A program made the translations under genes and the position numbers. Shown one piece after another: positions 1 through 8,942 of a DNA stretch of 64,000 bases; the first letter of the stretch is position 1; every line of letters begins with the position of its first letter. The notes beneath the pieces are model-generated. The model was not told the origin of the DNA. It saw only the letters and a program-made list of their open reading frames with translations, and did not search any database. Source of the stretch: Mycolicibacterium nivoides (GTDB taxonomy: Bacteria > Actinomycetota > Actinomycetes > Mycobacteriales > Mycobacteriaceae); contig NZ_CP034072.1 of the NCBI RefSeq assembly GCF_003855255.1, forward strand, positions 2,930,801 to 2,994,800, read 5' to 3'.

Positions 1-296
1 TCGACAGTGTCGACGTTCTGGCAGCCCGCGTAGAAGCGGTGCCCCACGGTGCCCTCGGCGTACTTGTCGGAGAACCAGGTGCCCATGGTGAGCAGCACGG
101 CCGGGGAGGCGTAATTCTCACTGGCGATCAGCTTGAGCGAATCACGTTGATCGGCAAGCTCTTTGCGGGTGGCTGCCGCGACCCGGGGCTCGACGGATTC
201 GATGACCTGCAACGCGGCCTGGTAGGCGGCGCTTGAGGTGTCGGCGTAATCAGCGCCGGAAGCCGCGGGCAAGGTGGATGACGAGTCTGCTGCCAT
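1..296 (-). CDS. glyA: Serine hydroxymethyltransferase, N-terminal part (cut by window edge)
   Basis: This is the first 98 or so residues of a PLP enzyme that interconverts serine and glycine with tetrahydrofolate as the one-carbon carrier. The ATG at 296 opens a frame with no stop to the window edge. It contains the family block [15 protein letters not shown] followed by [15 protein letters not shown], typical of the SHMT N-terminal region. The N-terminal extension of about 45 residues before that block matches the longer actinobacterial form rather than the short GlyA1 form. It lies 10 bp downstream of a small membrane-protein gene on the same strand, and coaA is close by, as in other mycobacteria. 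The catalytic lysine lies outside the window. Confidence 0.93.
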   Translation of the reverse strand, partial: MAADSSSTLPAASGADYADTSSAAYQAALQVIESVEPRVAAATRKELADQRDSLKLIASENYASPAVLLTMGTWFSDKYAEGTVGHRFYAGCQNVDTV

Positions 297-306
297 GCCT
301 TTTAGC

Positions 307-816
307 CTAGTCGGGGCGGTTGTGGCCGTTGATCGGGCCCGGGGCTGGATAGCCGGGGTGGGGGTACGGCTGCTGAGGTTGCGGCGCGACCGCGAGGCCC
401 TTGGTGAGCTTGGAGAGCAGCACGAACCACGCGGCGGGCCCGACGAAAACGCAGCCCCACCAGAGCAGCAGGCTCACGGTTTCCGCCCATGGCCGCTCAC
501 CGAGCAGCTTCATCAGGATCGACGGGCTGGTGCCACTGTCGCCTCCGTCGGCGCCGAACAGGCCGAAGCCGAACATCGACGACCACACGACGATCTGTGA
601 CCAGGCCTGCCCGGAGGTGAGTTCCGGCCCGGGTAACCGACGCATCATCCTGGTGGTCGCCACCAACGCGAGCACGAGCACGGGCGAACACAGGACGACG
701 AACACCGTCATCCAGCCCAGCGGCACGAACAGGCCCCGGCCGACCGCCATCCAGAGCACCAGCAGAAGGTTGATCGGGGTGGCGATGGTGGGGATGTCTC
801 GCCGCAGAGACGACAT
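307..816 (-). CDS. Hypothetical integral membrane protein, proline-rich tail
   Basis: A 169-residue protein with no recognised family. Hydrophobic segments at about residues 15-33, 35-55, 75-90 and 112-133 suggest four membrane passes. The C-terminal 30 residues are rich in Pro, Gln and Tyr and should face the cytoplasm. The ATG at 816 follows no strong Shine-Dalgarno sequence. It is transcribed toward glyA with a 10 bp gap, so the two probably share a transcript. The function is unknown. Confidence 0.75.
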   Translation of the reverse strand: MSSLRRDIPTIATPINLLLVLWMAVGRGLFVPLGWMTVFVVLCSPVLVLALVATTRMMRRLPGPELTSGQAWSQIVVWSSMFGFGLFGADGGDSGTSPSILMKLLGERPWAETVSLLLWWGCVFVGPAAWFVLLSKLTKGLAVAPQPQQPYPHPGYPAPGPINGHNRPD

Positions 817-859
817 CGTGCGAGCCTAAGCCCGCAATGCCGACGGGATCAGCAGCAGA

Positions 860-1171
860 TCACTTGGTGTGGTTCCAAGCGCCGCCAGCCTTTCCGTTGG
901 CAAAGCCGCCGCCCGGCCACCCCTTGCTCCAGTCGTGACCGGCCCAGGCGCCTCCCGGCCACCCCTTGCTCCAGTCATGGCCGGCCCACGCGCCGCCGGG
1001 CCACGGGATCACGAGGCCGGGTGTTGGCGGATCCACCGTTTCGCCATTCAAAACGACGACGGGATCGGCATTGGCCACCGCCGTAGGTCCGGCCAGCCCC
1101 ATCGAGCCCGCCACCACGATCACGCCGGCCATCAACTTGACCCGGTTCGATTTCGTCCTCGTTGCAGCCAT
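860..1171 (-). CDS. Small secreted protein with 14-residue WPGGAWAGHDWSKG repeats (copy 1)
   Basis: A 103-residue exported protein. The start at 1171 is chosen because an AAGGGAG ribosome site lies 5 bases upstream and because the tandem paralogue starts with the same MAATR. A signal peptide covers residues 1-36, with cleavage likely after ANA. The mature part is only about 67 residues and carries two perfect tandem copies of WPGGAWAGHDWSKG (57-70 and 71-84), then WPGGGFANGK and GGAWNH. It has no cysteines, so it is probably a flexible Gly/Trp-rich wall-associated or secreted peptide. I do not recognise the family and the function is unknown. The paralogue lies at 1459-1866. Confidence 0.8.
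   Translation of the reverse strand: MAATRTKSNRVKLMAGVIVVAGSMGLAGPTAVANADPVVVLNGETVDPPTPGLVIPWPGGAWAGHDWSKGWPGGAWAGHDWSKGWPGGGFANGKAGGAWNHTK
917..1000 (-). repeat. Two tandem 42-bp coding repeats
   Basis: The two WPGGAWAGHDWSKG units of the small secreted protein are encoded by near-identical 42-bp DNA copies, differing at a few positions around 940-950 and 975-990. A third, related unit sits in the paralogue near 1540-1592. The near identity points to recent duplication or conversion. Confidence 0.75.
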
Positions 1172-1221
1172 GTCGACTCCCTTGCTGCCACCCGGTTGCA
1201 TCGCCGTGATGTTCAGCAAAC

Positions 1222-1251
1222 ATTTTACGCTTCATCGAAGAAGCCGATCAA
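1222..1251 (-). promoter_or_regulatory. Predicted sigma-A-type promoter for secreted repeat protein copy 1
   Basis: On the minus strand TTGATC (1251-1246) and TAAAAT (1227-1222) are separated by 18 bp, placing the transcript start about 45 bases upstream of the ATG at 1171. The copy-2 gene has an equivalent promoter, TTGAAT-18-TAACAT at 1946-1917. Both are predictions from sequence only. Confidence 0.5.
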
Positions 1252-1412
1252 CCAGCTGGGCAGCGCGGACCCCGCGACGGGATGCACCGCAAATCAAGGT
1301 CAGTATTTGCAGTTTCAACTGCCGTTTCCCTTTAGGGGTCGAACGGCAGGACAAGCACCCGGCCGGCGGGAGCGCCGAAGGTCAGAGCGCCCATCAGCAA
1401 ACATCGTTCGAC

Positions 1413-1441
1413 GCTGGGCGGACCCGTTGAGTCCGCCCAGC
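1413..1441 (-). terminator. Hairpin terminator after secreted repeat protein copy 2
   Basis: A perfect 11-bp stem (GCTGGGCGGAC with its complement) closes a 7-base loop, 17 bp past the stop of the 1459-1866 gene. There is no U-tract, which is common for mycobacterial terminators. Confidence 0.6.
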
Positions 1442-1458
1442 TTTCTCGGGTTATCCGA

Positions 1459-1866
1459 TCAGTCCCGGTGGTTCCAGGCGCCGCCGGCCCTGCCGTGGAT
1501 GGCAGCGCCGCCGCCCTTGCCGTTGGCGAAACCGCCGCCGGGGTATCCCTTGCTCCAGTCGTGGCCGGCCCACGCACCGCCGGGCCACGGGCTGACGAGG
1601 GGCGGGATCTCGGCGCCGGAGATGGCGGGGACCCCGGAGATGCCAGAGATGGCGGACGTCACCGGATCGCTACCGACCTTGGTGAAGGGCGCTTTCTTAC
1701 CGCCAGGACTGACCGGCGCCACCGGATCGCTACCGACCTTCGTGACGGGTCCGGCGTTGGCCACCGCGCCAGAGCCGAGGATGCCGGCAAGCGCCATCGC
1801 ACCCGCCGCCACGACCACGCCGGCCGCACGCTTGATCCTGTTCAGACTTCCCCTTGTTGCTGCCAT
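1459..1866 (-). CDS. Small secreted protein with WPGGAWAGHDWSKG motif (copy 2)
   Basis: A 135-residue paralogue of the protein at 860-1171. The start at 1866 is preferred because AGGA lies 7 bases upstream and the protein then begins MAATR like its partner. The signal peptide (1-38) ends ANA-GP. The mature region has two TKVGSDPV copies (42-49 and 62-69), a hydrophobic Ile/Ser/Gly stretch (70-90), one WPGGAWAGHDWSKG unit (94-107), YPGGGFANGK and GGAWNH. Copy 1 has two repeat units and lacks the middle region, so repeat number varies between the copies. No known family was recognised. A promoter-like TTGAAT-18-TAACAT sits at 1946-1917. Confidence 0.8.
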   Translation of the reverse strand: MAATRGSLNRIKRAAGVVVAAGAMALAGILGSGAVANAGPVTKVGSDPVAPVSPGGKKAPFTKVGSDPVTSAISGISGVPAISGAEIPPLVSPWPGGAWAGHDWSKGYPGGGFANGKGGGAAIHGRAGGAWNHRD

Positions 1867-1916
1867 GGCCATTTCCTTTGCCCGGCCCGGCACTGCCACC
1901 GGACCCTTCGGCAACA

Positions 1917-1946
1917 ATGTTACTTATCGGTAACTAGGCGATTCAA
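1917..1946 (-). promoter_or_regulatory. Predicted promoter for secreted repeat protein copy 2, with GTTAC palindrome
   Basis: TTGAAT (1946-1941) and TAACAT (1922-1917) with an 18-bp spacer face the gene at 1866. Inside it GTTAC and GTAAC form an inverted repeat (1919-1934, 6-bp centre) overlapping the -10, a plausible operator position. Prediction only. Confidence 0.45.
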
Positions 1947-2086
1947 TCACTTGGGACCGAGGTCATACGTGATTGCCGACACAACATCGAACGCCGTAAG
2001 GCAAACGCATGACGCACCATCGCGGCGCCGTCGAAACCGGATTGAGAGATTTGCTGCCCAGCTTCGACAGCCGGCCATCCACCGGC

Positions 2087-3319
2087 TCAGGAACCCCGCA
2101 ACGTCGAGGGAATCAGCGGCTCGTCGAGCAACCGACCGAAGCGCTGGGTCAGCGTCACACCGTCGGGCCGGTCGTCCAACCACGCTCGCAGCAACCGGTA
2201 ACCCTCGATGTAGGTGCTCGTGTAGGCCCGCCACAGCGGCGAGGACAGGAACCGCAGCGACTGCCTGGCCCGGTTGTCGTCGACCAGCAGCCACCGCTTG
2301 AGGAACTCCGCCACCTCGTCGACGTCGCGATGCTCGTCGTGCAGCATCAGCGCCGCGTCCTGGCGCACGTCGGCCAGCCCGGCCACCGCCTCGGAGATCG
2401 CCTCGGCGCGCTCCCCGTCGAACCGCAGCCCCAAGTCGGCGTAGATGTCGGCGGCCCATGCGCCCCATCCCGGCCCGACGATGGCATGCAACGCCAGGTC
2501 GGCCAGGCCCTCGGCCATCAGGCACTGCGGGGTGTTGACGAGGAAGATCGTCTGTTCCAGTTCGCCGTCGCGGGCCACCAGGCCGGCCTCTTTGCGGCAG
2601 TGCTCTGTGTGATGGCCCGGGTAGGACTCGTGGGCCACCAGCCGGGGCAGGTTGGCCATCTGTTGTTTGAGGTCGGCGTTGACCGCGACGGTCGACTTGT
2701 AGTCGCCCAGGTAGTAGTTGAACCCCGACCACGGTTTGTCGGTGACCACCTCGTAGGTGATGGTCTCGGTCTCGGGCAGCGGGTACGCGGCGCGCACCTT
2801 GTCGCGCAGGGCCGAGGAGAACGCGTGGATGCACTCCTCCAGCCGGGCCGGTGGGATCTCGTCTCCGGTGCGGTGGGCCTGAATTCGCTCGGCCAGCGGG
2901 CCGGTGCCGCCCAGTGCATCGTCGAGTTTCGCGTGGGCCTGGCGGTAGCGCTCGGGGTCGCCCTTGCTGATCCGCACGTCGAAATAGGCCTGCACCTCGT
3001 CGACGAAACCGACCTGCTCACCGGCGAATTTTCGGCCCGCGCAGTTGAGCGCACGCAGGTGCGCGGCGATGTATTCGGCCCGGTCGTGGTCGAGGTCGTC
3101 GGGGATCTGGGCCAGTAACCGATCTGCCTGGCGGGCCAGCTCGGCCGGGTCGGGCGCGGGCTCGTTCTCGACCGCGCGACGCAGCTGCGGGTCACCGGTG
3201 AAGGAGTCGACGTAGCCGTCCTCGACACGATCGAACCGCAGTCCGAGCAGCAGGTACTCGCGGACGAAATCGGCTGAGTCCGTCCCCGAGCCGATTCCCA
3301 AGTCCATCCCGTTTCCCAT
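2087..3319 (-). CDS. DUF885-like putative zinc metallopeptidase
   Basis: About 410 residues if it starts at the ATG at 3319; an in-frame ATG at 3307 is also possible. The segment [10 protein letters not shown], followed by a [10 protein letters not shown] helix, resembles the HExxPGHH metal site of DUF885 proteins, which are predicted thermolysin-like zinc peptidases. The protein has no signal peptide, so it should be cytoplasmic. A long reading frame continues upstream into coaA but has coaA-shadow composition and is not used. The gene is divergent from coaA with only 30 bp between the starts. The substrate is unknown, and assignment to DUF885 rests on this motif and the overall helical pattern. 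Confidence 0.7.
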   Translation of the reverse strand: MGNGMDLGIGSGTDSADFVREYLLLGLRFDRVEDGYVDSFTGDPQLRRAVENEPAPDPAELARQADRLLAQIPDDLDHDRAEYIAAHLRALNCAGRKFAGEQVGFVDEVQAYFDVRISKGDPERYRQAHAKLDDALGGTGPLAERIQAHRTGDEIPPARLEECIHAFSSALRDKVRAAYPLPETETITYEVVTDKPWSGFNYYLGDYKSTVAVNADLKQQMANLPRLVAHESYPGHHTEHCRKEAGLVARDGELEQTIFLVNTPQCLMAEGLADLALHAIVGPGWGAWAADIYADLGLRFDGERAEAISEAVAGLADVRQDAALMLHDEHRDVDEVAEFLKRWLLVDDNRARQSLRFLSSPLWRAYTSTYIEGYRLLRAWLDDRPDGVTLTQRFGRLLDEPLIPSTLRGS

Positions 3320-3349
3320 GCCCACAACCGTAGATGTAAGACTGACCGA

Positions 3350-4288
3350 ATGCCGCGGCCGAGCGAGCCGAGCCCCTATGTGGAGTTCGACCGAAGTCAA
3401 TGGCGTGCACTGCGCATGTCGACACCGCTGAAACTCACCGAGGATGAGCTGCTGCGCCTGCGGGGTATGGGCGAGAAACTCGACATCCTCGAGGTCGAAG
3501 AGGTCTATCTGCCCCTGGCGCGGTTGATCCACCTTCAGGTGGCCGCCCGGCAGCGTCTGTTCGCCGCGACGGCGGAGTTCCTCGGTGAGCCGCAGCAGAA
3601 TCCGGACCGGCCGGTGCCGTTTGTCATCGGCGTCGCGGGCAGTGTGGCGGTCGGGAAATCCACCACCGCCCGTGTGCTGCAGGCCCTGTTGGCCCGCTGG
3701 GGCCATCACCCCCGGGTCGACCTGGTGACCACCGACGGATTTCTCTACCCCAACAAGGAGCTGCACCGCCGGAACCTCATGCACCGCAAGGGGTTCCCGG
3801 AGAGCTACGACCGGCGCGGGCTGATGCGGTTCGTCACCGCGGTGAAATCGGGTGCCGACGAAGTCTGTGCGCCGGTGTACTCACACCTGCTCTACGACAT
3901 CGTGCCGGGTGAGAAGCAGGTGGTACGGCATCCGGACATCCTGATCCTGGAAGGGCTCAACGTCCTGCAGACCGGCCCGGCACTGATGGTCTCGGATCTG
4001 TTCGACTTCTCGGTGTACGTCGATGCGCGCATCGAAGACATCGAGCAGTGGTACATCTCCCGGTTCCTGACGATGCGCTCGACGGCGTTCGCCGATCCGG
4101 CCTCTCACTTCCACCACTACTCGACGCTGACCGATGAGCAGGCCGTGTTCGCCGCGCGCGACATCTGGCATTCCATCAACCGGCCCAACCTGATCGAGAA
4201 CATCCTGCCGACCCGGCCGCGGGCCACCCTGGTCCTGCGCAAGGATTCCGACCATTCGATCAACCGGCTGCGACTGCGGAAGTTGTGA
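3350..4288 (+). CDS. coaA: Pantothenate kinase, type I
   Basis: This enzyme phosphorylates pantothenate with ATP, the first and regulated step of coenzyme A synthesis, in the cytoplasm. The 312-residue length equals M. tuberculosis CoaA. The Walker A loop [12 protein letters not shown] is at 94-105, followed by VDLVTTDGF (the Walker B/substrate region), the [10 protein letters not shown] loop and the ILEGLNVLQ strand, all hallmarks of the bacterial type I family. The N-terminus [15 protein letters not shown] aligns with the known mycobacterial start, supporting 3350. The last 29 bases overlap the end of the convergent flavin monooxygenase gene. Confidence 0.97.
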   Translation: MPRPSEPSPYVEFDRSQWRALRMSTPLKLTEDELLRLRGMGEKLDILEVEEVYLPLARLIHLQVAARQRLFAATAEFLGEPQQNPDRPVPFVIGVAGSVAVGKSTTARVLQALLARWGHHPRVDLVTTDGFLYPNKELHRRNLMHRKGFPESYDRRGLMRFVTAVKSGADEVCAPVYSHLLYDIVPGEKQVVRHPDILILEGLNVLQTGPALMVSDLFDFSVYVDARIEDIEQWYISRFLTMRSTAFADPASHFHHYSTLTDEQAVFAARDIWHSINRPNLIENILPTRPRATLVLRKDSDHSINRLRLRKL

Positions 4289-5732
4289 TCAACGGTCCGC
4301 AGCGGACATCGAAGCGCTCCCCCACCGTGTCCAGTGCGCGACGCAGGTGCTCGCGGTCGCGGTGGTGAGTCGCGATGAACCGGGCGGTGGCTGCCAACTG
4401 GCGCGGTTTCGGATACCAGCGGTTGAAGTCCAGGCCGCATTCACGGAACACTTTGACCGGCAACGTATCCGACAGCAGGCTCAGGTTGTATTGGGCCAGC
4501 GCGAACATCGCGTACGGCAACGCCGTCTTGCACTTTCTCGACAGGTCCTCCAGGTCGAGTTGGTAGAGCGGCACGGTGTTCAGCTTTCCGAGGAACATCA
4601 GATGCGTCGCGAAGTAGGCCGCGTATGACGTCAGATGCAAAGTCGCGGAACGGATTTGGATCGATAGAATCGATCCGGCGCCGGACAGGTACGGCTCATA
4701 CGGATGCTCATCGGTGATGAGGTAGCCGGTGCAGTTCACGATCCAGCTGCCAGTTGTGACCGGTTTCGAATCCCCGCTGCGCAAAACCAGATCGACGGAG
4801 CCACGGTTGTCGACGACATCCACCAAGTGGTCCATCACCACCTCGTTCAGACCCGCGGCGATGGTGGCGTTCTCCGCTTCGGACAGCACGCCGGCCATGA
4901 AGTTGGTGGCTCGCGGCGTCGGGCAGGTGCCGTAGACGGACCGGAACCACGACGCAACTTCGTTCTCGTTGGTGCCGTCGAAGCGCCGCGTCATCTCGAT
5001 GGCCATCTTGGTCAATTCGACCCCACCCCACCAGCGCTGGGCACCGGTGGGGAACAGCCGATCCCGGCTGGAGAAGAAGGTCCCCGATCCGGCCACCATG
5101 TTCACCTCACGACCTGGATACGTTGTGATCAGAGCGTGCACGGTGTCCATGGCGGTCTTGCCGCTGCCGATCACCCACACCGGGGTGTCGCTGTCGGAGA
5201 TCTCGCCGGAGCGCACATCACAGGTGTCGGGTGACACCGACCTCACCAGATCGCTGGACAGCGCCAAGGCGTCGTTCGGCGTCACGCGCACTCCGTAGGC
5301 CTTGATCAACCGGTCGGCCCGGATGGTGTGCGGTTGCCCGTCGGCGTCGCGGCAGGCGATCTGTACGGCACCACCGACAGCGTCCGCCGTCTCGAACTCC
5401 CAGCCGAACCGTTCCTCGACGCGCACCCGCTGTTTGATCTGCTGCAGGCAGTGCGCGAAGTGGTCGAGCACCTCGGGTTTGGTGGCCAGGTACGACGGTT
5501 CGCGGCCCAGCGTCCACTTGATGTCGCCGGCGGTGAACATCGGGTGGGGCTGGTGCAGCCGCACATACGGGTAGGTGTCCACCCACATGCCACCGACGCG
5601 CGGCCGACGGTCGATCAGGATGACCTTCTGGTCCGGTCTGAGATATCTGCTCGCCACGAACAGGGCGTTCATGCCGCACAGACCGGCGCCGACAATACAG
5701 ACATCGCAGCTGTCCGCAGCTGTTGTGGTCAT
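4260..5732 (-). CDS. FAD-dependent oxidoreductase, flavin monooxygenase-like
   Basis: A 490-residue flavoprotein. The N-terminal dinucleotide motif GAGLCG (15-20), an acidic strand end at [23 protein letters not shown] (the FAD contact region of FMO/Baeyer-Villiger-like enzymes), and a second Rossmann motif [10 protein letters not shown] near residue 190 support a two-dinucleotide-domain monooxygenase using NADPH. The full FMO fingerprint FxGxxxHxxxY/F is not evident, so the reaction (hydroxylation, Baeyer-Villiger oxidation or simple oxidation) is open. It has no signal peptide. Its C-terminal codons overlap coaA by 29 bp in antisense. A gene of this type is not at this place in M. tuberculosis. 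Confidence 0.82.
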   Translation of the reverse strand: MTTTAADSCDVCIVGAGLCGMNALFVASRYLRPDQKVILIDRRPRVGGMWVDTYPYVRLHQPHPMFTAGDIKWTLGREPSYLATKPEVLDHFAHCLQQIKQRVRVEERFGWEFETADAVGGAVQIACRDADGQPHTIRADRLIKAYGVRVTPNDALALSSDLVRSVSPDTCDVRSGEISDSDTPVWVIGSGKTAMDTVHALITTYPGREVNMVAGSGTFFSSRDRLFPTGAQRWWGGVELTKMAIEMTRRFDGTNENEVASWFRSVYGTCPTPRATNFMAGVLSEAENATIAAGLNEVVMDHLVDVVDNRGSVDLVLRSGDSKPVTTGSWIVNCTGYLITDEHPYEPYLSGAGSILSIQIRSATLHLTSYAAYFATHLMFLGKLNTVPLYQLDLEDLSRKCKTALPYAMFALAQYNLSLLSDTLPVKVFRECGLDFNRWYPKPRQLAATARFIATHHRDREHLRRALDTVGERFDVRCGPLITTSAVAAG

Positions 5733-5820
5733 CGCAGCCTCCAGTGACGCCCCCTGAGGTCAGTCTGCGACGCCGGCTCGTGATGGTCGTGAGTAGTCGG
5801 CTACCCGAATCGGGCGTCGC

Positions 5821-6393
5821 TCAGGCGCGTTCCCAGCCGCCCCACTCATTGCCTACGAATCGCCTTCCGTCGGCGATCACGAAATGGTGCAGGAACACCT
5901 GCAGCGCCGGCTGCATGCGCTGGTGCAGTTCGGTCATCTCGGTGACCAGTTCGGGGGTCATCGGATCCTCCCCCTCGGGCTTCTTCGGCGGGATCAGCCC
6001 CAGGTGCAGCGCCATCTCCAGCTGATAGAAGGTGAAGTCGCCGTACGGCCGCTTCGGATCGCAGCCGGGCACCTCCTCGTCCAAATAGGGATCGGACAGT
6101 TCCCAGCTCATGTTTGCCAGCAGGGTGCGGTGCTGATCGGTGAGGCCGAACGGGCCGGACTCCGGCAGCCTCTCCACGAAGAACGAGTACTCATGGTCGG
6201 CCGGCGGACGCTCGTAGGGGTATTCGCCTGCGGCACAGGCGCCGAACCCGGTGGCGATGCGCAGCAGATCGAGGTCGCCGGGTTCGGTCTCCCAGTCCGG
6301 CGGAAAACACGGCGCGCCCACCTCGGTTCCGTCCCAGCCGACCCGTACTGCCCGCAACCGCTCGGTGTGCTCTGGTGTCCAGCGCAGTTCCAC
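5821..6393 (-). CDS. Conserved hypothetical protein, 190 residues
   Basis: A soluble acidic protein starting at GTG 6393 with no signal peptide or membrane segment. It is rich in aromatic residues (WELSDPYLDEE, NEWGGWERA at the C-terminus) and contains single Cys residues at the positions PCFPP, GACAAG and PGCDP. No family was recognised. It stands alone, 67 bp from the downstream membrane protein gene and 88 bp from the monooxygenase start. Confidence 0.65.
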   Translation of the reverse strand: MELRWTPEHTERLRAVRVGWDGTEVGAPCFPPDWETEPGDLDLLRIATGFGACAAGEYPYERPPADHEYSFFVERLPESGPFGLTDQHRTLLANMSWELSDPYLDEEVPGCDPKRPYGDFTFYQLEMALHLGLIPPKKPEGEDPMTPELVTEMTELHQRMQPALQVFLHHFVIADGRRFVGNEWGGWERA

Positions 6394-6418
6394 TCGACGA
6401 TTATCCGCCAGGCACGCA

Positions 6419-6451
6419 GATCGCCCAGAACCGCAATGGCTCTGGGCGATC
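6419..6451 (-). terminator. Hairpin terminator after first 4-TM protein
   Basis: A perfect 11-bp stem, GATCGCCCAGA paired with TCTGGGCGATC, with an 11-base loop. It starts 9 bp past the stop at 6461. No U-tract is present. Confidence 0.6.
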
Positions 6452-6460
6452 GCAGGTCGG

Positions 6461-6874
6461 TCAGGCCGGGATCCGCTTGACCCCGACGTACTGCAGTTCG
6501 GCCATCGCCAGCGTGTAGATGCCGGTGGCGATGACGAAGACCACGCCCGCGGTGGTCAGTGTCATGGTGAAGGCGGCGGCCAGTGCGATCACCGTGCAGG
6601 CGGCGTTGGCGATCACGGTGCCGATGCCTGCGGGACGCACCCGCTCGATCCCGGCGAGGGCGAACACCGCGATGCCGTAGACGACCGAGAAGATGCCGAC
6701 GCCGTACTCGACGGATTTCGGCAGACCCGTGAGATCGGCGAACCACCCGGCTGCGGCCAGCAGCGCGATCCCGCTGATGCCGACGAGGACTGCGTCGAGC
6801 CGCATGGCCAGGCGCAGCAGCGAGTCCGCTGACTTCCTGGTGCCCGCGGCTCCGGTGGCGGTGATGGCGGTCAT
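6461..6874 (-). CDS. Small integral membrane protein, four segments (paralogue A)
   Basis: A 137-residue protein. The start at 6874 is set by AAGGAG six bases upstream. Hydrophobic segments at about 29-48, 58-77, 85-105 and 110-130 indicate a four-helix membrane protein with a short soluble N-terminus containing SADSLLRLAMRLDAV. The neighbouring gene at 6994-7419 has the equivalent GDSLLRFALRADATV and the same spacing of helices and ends in a similar LQYxGVxR motif, so the two are tandem duplicates. The family function is unknown. Confidence 0.75.
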   Translation of the reverse strand: MTAITATGAAGTRKSADSLLRLAMRLDAVLVGISGIALLAAAGWFADLTGLPKSVEYGVGIFSVVYGIAVFALAGIERVRPAGIGTVIANAACTVIALAAAFTMTLTTAGVVFVIATGIYTLAMAELQYVGVKRIPA

Positions 6875-6993
6875 GATTCTCCTTCTCTCCGGTGTGATTT
6901 CTTGTCGTGCATCGACTTGGTGCGATGGAGCACGGTGCGGGGATACTCGCCGTAACCTCTTCCGGCGGCACCCCGCACCGGCTCGGGAAGGAG

Positions 6994-7419
6994 TCACGCC
7001 AGACGGCGCACTCCGCGGTATTGCAGCCAGGCCAATACGACGGTGGCGCTGACGAATCCGAGGACCAACTCGACGCCGGTCCCGGTCAACGGCAACCAGC
7101 CGGTCACGATGGCGACGACCGTCGCGACCGCGAAGACCAGGTTGCCGGCGAGGACGACGACGCCCACCCGCCGTACGTGCGAGGCCGCGGCCAGGACGTA
7201 CAGCAGGGCGCCATAGCCGACCAGAGCGGCGCCGACGAACCACCCGGCGGTGGCGGACACGCCCGCGATGCGGGCCAGCTGATCGGCGGCCATGGCCACC
7301 AGCAGTCCGACGCCGGCGCACACGGTGGCATCGGCGCGCAGGGCGAACCGCAGCAGGGAATCTCCCACGGCCGGTCCGGCTGTGGGGTCGGCCAGTGGCT
7401 GGTGCAGGGTGGCGGTCAT
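6994..7419 (-). CDS. Small integral membrane protein, four segments (paralogue B)
   Basis: A 141-residue protein starting at the ATG at 7419 behind GAGGAG. It has four predicted helices at about 33-50, 60-80, 88-108 and 115-132. It shares the N-terminal SLLRxAxRxDA signature and the C-terminal LQYRGVRR with paralogue A downstream. The 119-bp gap to paralogue A could hold a separate promoter. The function is unknown. Another possibility is that the two form a small heteromeric membrane complex. Confidence 0.75.
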   Translation of the reverse strand: MTATLHQPLADPTAGPAVGDSLLRFALRADATVCAGVGLLVAMAADQLARIAGVSATAGWFVGAALVGYGALLYVLAAASHVRRVGVVVLAGNLVFAVATVVAIVTGWLPLTGTGVELVLGFVSATVVLAWLQYRGVRRLA

Positions 7420-7553
7420 GTCGGGCTCCTCGGCGATGAGGGTGTCGATGGGTGGAACACCTCCGACCTTGCTCATGAGGTGCTGCCAGATCGACGCCAA
7501 ACACTGCCAAGGACTGCCAAGCCCTGGTCAGGGGTATTTTCGGCGGCGCGAAC

Positions 7554-8927
7554 CTATCGGCCGGCCGAGCCGGCCACCGGCGCCAGGTCACCGCGCAGGT
7601 CCGCGGCGATCACCCGCGCCGCGGCGTTCTGCCAGTTGTGCAGCGAGCGTTGCGGCACCTCGGTGACGAACCACTGCCAGGCCTGCCGGGCAACGGGATC
7701 CAGTCCGGCGGCGGTGGCGTTCTGCGCGTAGGCGCGGACCCCGACGACGTAGGGGAAGTACAGCGAGTTGTAGTGGCGCCACTGCTCGGTGGTGCCGAAG
7801 TCGCCGCTGTCACGGGGCTTGAGAGCGGCGATGCGGTCGGCCAGCAGCGCCTTGAGTTCGTTCGCGCGTTCCAGCGGCTGGTCCGGCGCCCCGCGCTCGG
7901 CCAGCCGGGCATCGATCGTCGGTAGTGCCGTCAACGGGCTGGCCACCAGTTTGGACAGGTCGCCGTAGTGGCCGAGGGCGCGCCGGGTGAGCCGCGTGAA
8001 GGCGTCGTCGTCGATGCCGCCCAGGGGGTGATCCGATCGCAGCGGCAGCGCGGCCTCGGTCTGGCGCAGTGCCTCACGGTCGGCCCGCAGGTCCGGGGAC
8101 CGGGAGAAGGCCAGTCGGTCGAACAACCCGGCCAGTGGATCGGCAAGCACTTCGACGGCGACCGCGACCGCCAGGCTGGTGAACAGCAGGATCGTCATGA
8201 CGGTACGGCCGGTCCCGGCGTCGAGAACGGTCATGCCGATCAGGGCCTGCGCGGCGAACGGGACCGCGATCACCAGCGTGCCGATGATCGAGCGGCGCAT
8301 GTCCGCGCGCAGCGCCTGGCCCTCGTCGAAGGCGTCCCAGATCGCGACCGCGACACCGAGCAGCGCGACGTCGAATCCGGTGGAGGCCAGGGCCAACCAG
8401 CTGGGTACCAGTCCGAGCGGGATCACCAGGATCGCGTTGCCCAGCGCGAAGAACAGCGTCGCGACGATGATGAAACCCACCACCGACCCGGGTTTGGCGC
8501 CGCCGACCACGGCCTTGATCATGGCCCCGAGCGAGGACAGCGAGATCACCGCGAACATCACCCAGTGACCGGTCCGCAGCGGACCGTCGACGCTGCCCGC
8601 GAGTCCCGCTCCGGCCAAGGCCAGAACCGCGACGGCGAAGATCGCGGCGATCTCACCCGCGCGGGACCGGAAGGTGTCGGCCGGCCGGGCAAGTTCGACC
8701 ATGACCGCGAACCAGGCGATACCAGGTACCGCCACCAGATAGATCTCGATGCGGCTGAGCACTTCCGAGCCGGTGACGAGCCGGACCGCGTCGAGCGCGA
8801 CGACCACCGCGAAACTGGTCAGCCCGATCGCCGCGAGGGCGAGGACGGGCTTACGCGGGTCGCGGGCGAGCAGGTAGAGACCCAGCCACCAGCTGAGCGT
8901 GAAGACCACTGCCGACAGCGCAGCCAT
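7554..8927 (-). CDS. Polytopic membrane protein with cytoplasmic C-terminal domain
   Basis: A 457-residue protein. The first 250 residues contain about eight hydrophobic helices (for example 5-22, 28-48, 65-80, 90-110, 125-140, 150-175, 182-200, 215-250). The remaining 200 residues are hydrophilic, with ARPADTF-type loops and a long charged domain. The layout resembles 7TM sensory receptors coupled to an output domain, but no kinase, cyclase or HTH motif is visible in the tail. The start at 8927 is followed 15 bp upstream by the stop of the prenyltransferase gene, which suggests co-transcription. Confidence 0.72.
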   Translation of the reverse strand: MAALSAVVFTLSWWLGLYLLARDPRKPVLALAAIGLTSFAVVVALDAVRLVTGSEVLSRIEIYLVAVPGIAWFAVMVELARPADTFRSRAGEIAAIFAVAVLALAGAGLAGSVDGPLRTGHWVMFAVISLSSLGAMIKAVVGGAKPGSVVGFIIVATLFFALGNAILVIPLGLVPSWLALASTGFDVALLGVAVAIWDAFDEGQALRADMRRSIIGTLVIAVPFAAQALIGMTVLDAGTGRTVMTILLFTSLAVAVAVEVLADPLAGLFDRLAFSRSPDLRADREALRQTEAALPLRSDHPLGGIDDDAFTRLTRRALGHYGDLSKLVASPLTALPTIDARLAERGAPDQPLERANELKALLADRIAALKPRDSGDFGTTEQWRHYNSLYFPYVVGVRAYAQNATAAGLDPVARQAWQWFVTEVPQRSLHNWQNAAARVIAADLRGDLAPVAGSAGR

Positions 8928-8942
8928 AGGTTCAGTTTGGCA

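Noticed and set aside
1468..2301. A long plus-strand reading frame of 277 codons across the second secreted repeat protein
   Set aside because: It is antisense to a protein with a signal peptide and clear promoter; its composition is Arg/Pro/His-rich and lacks any domain.
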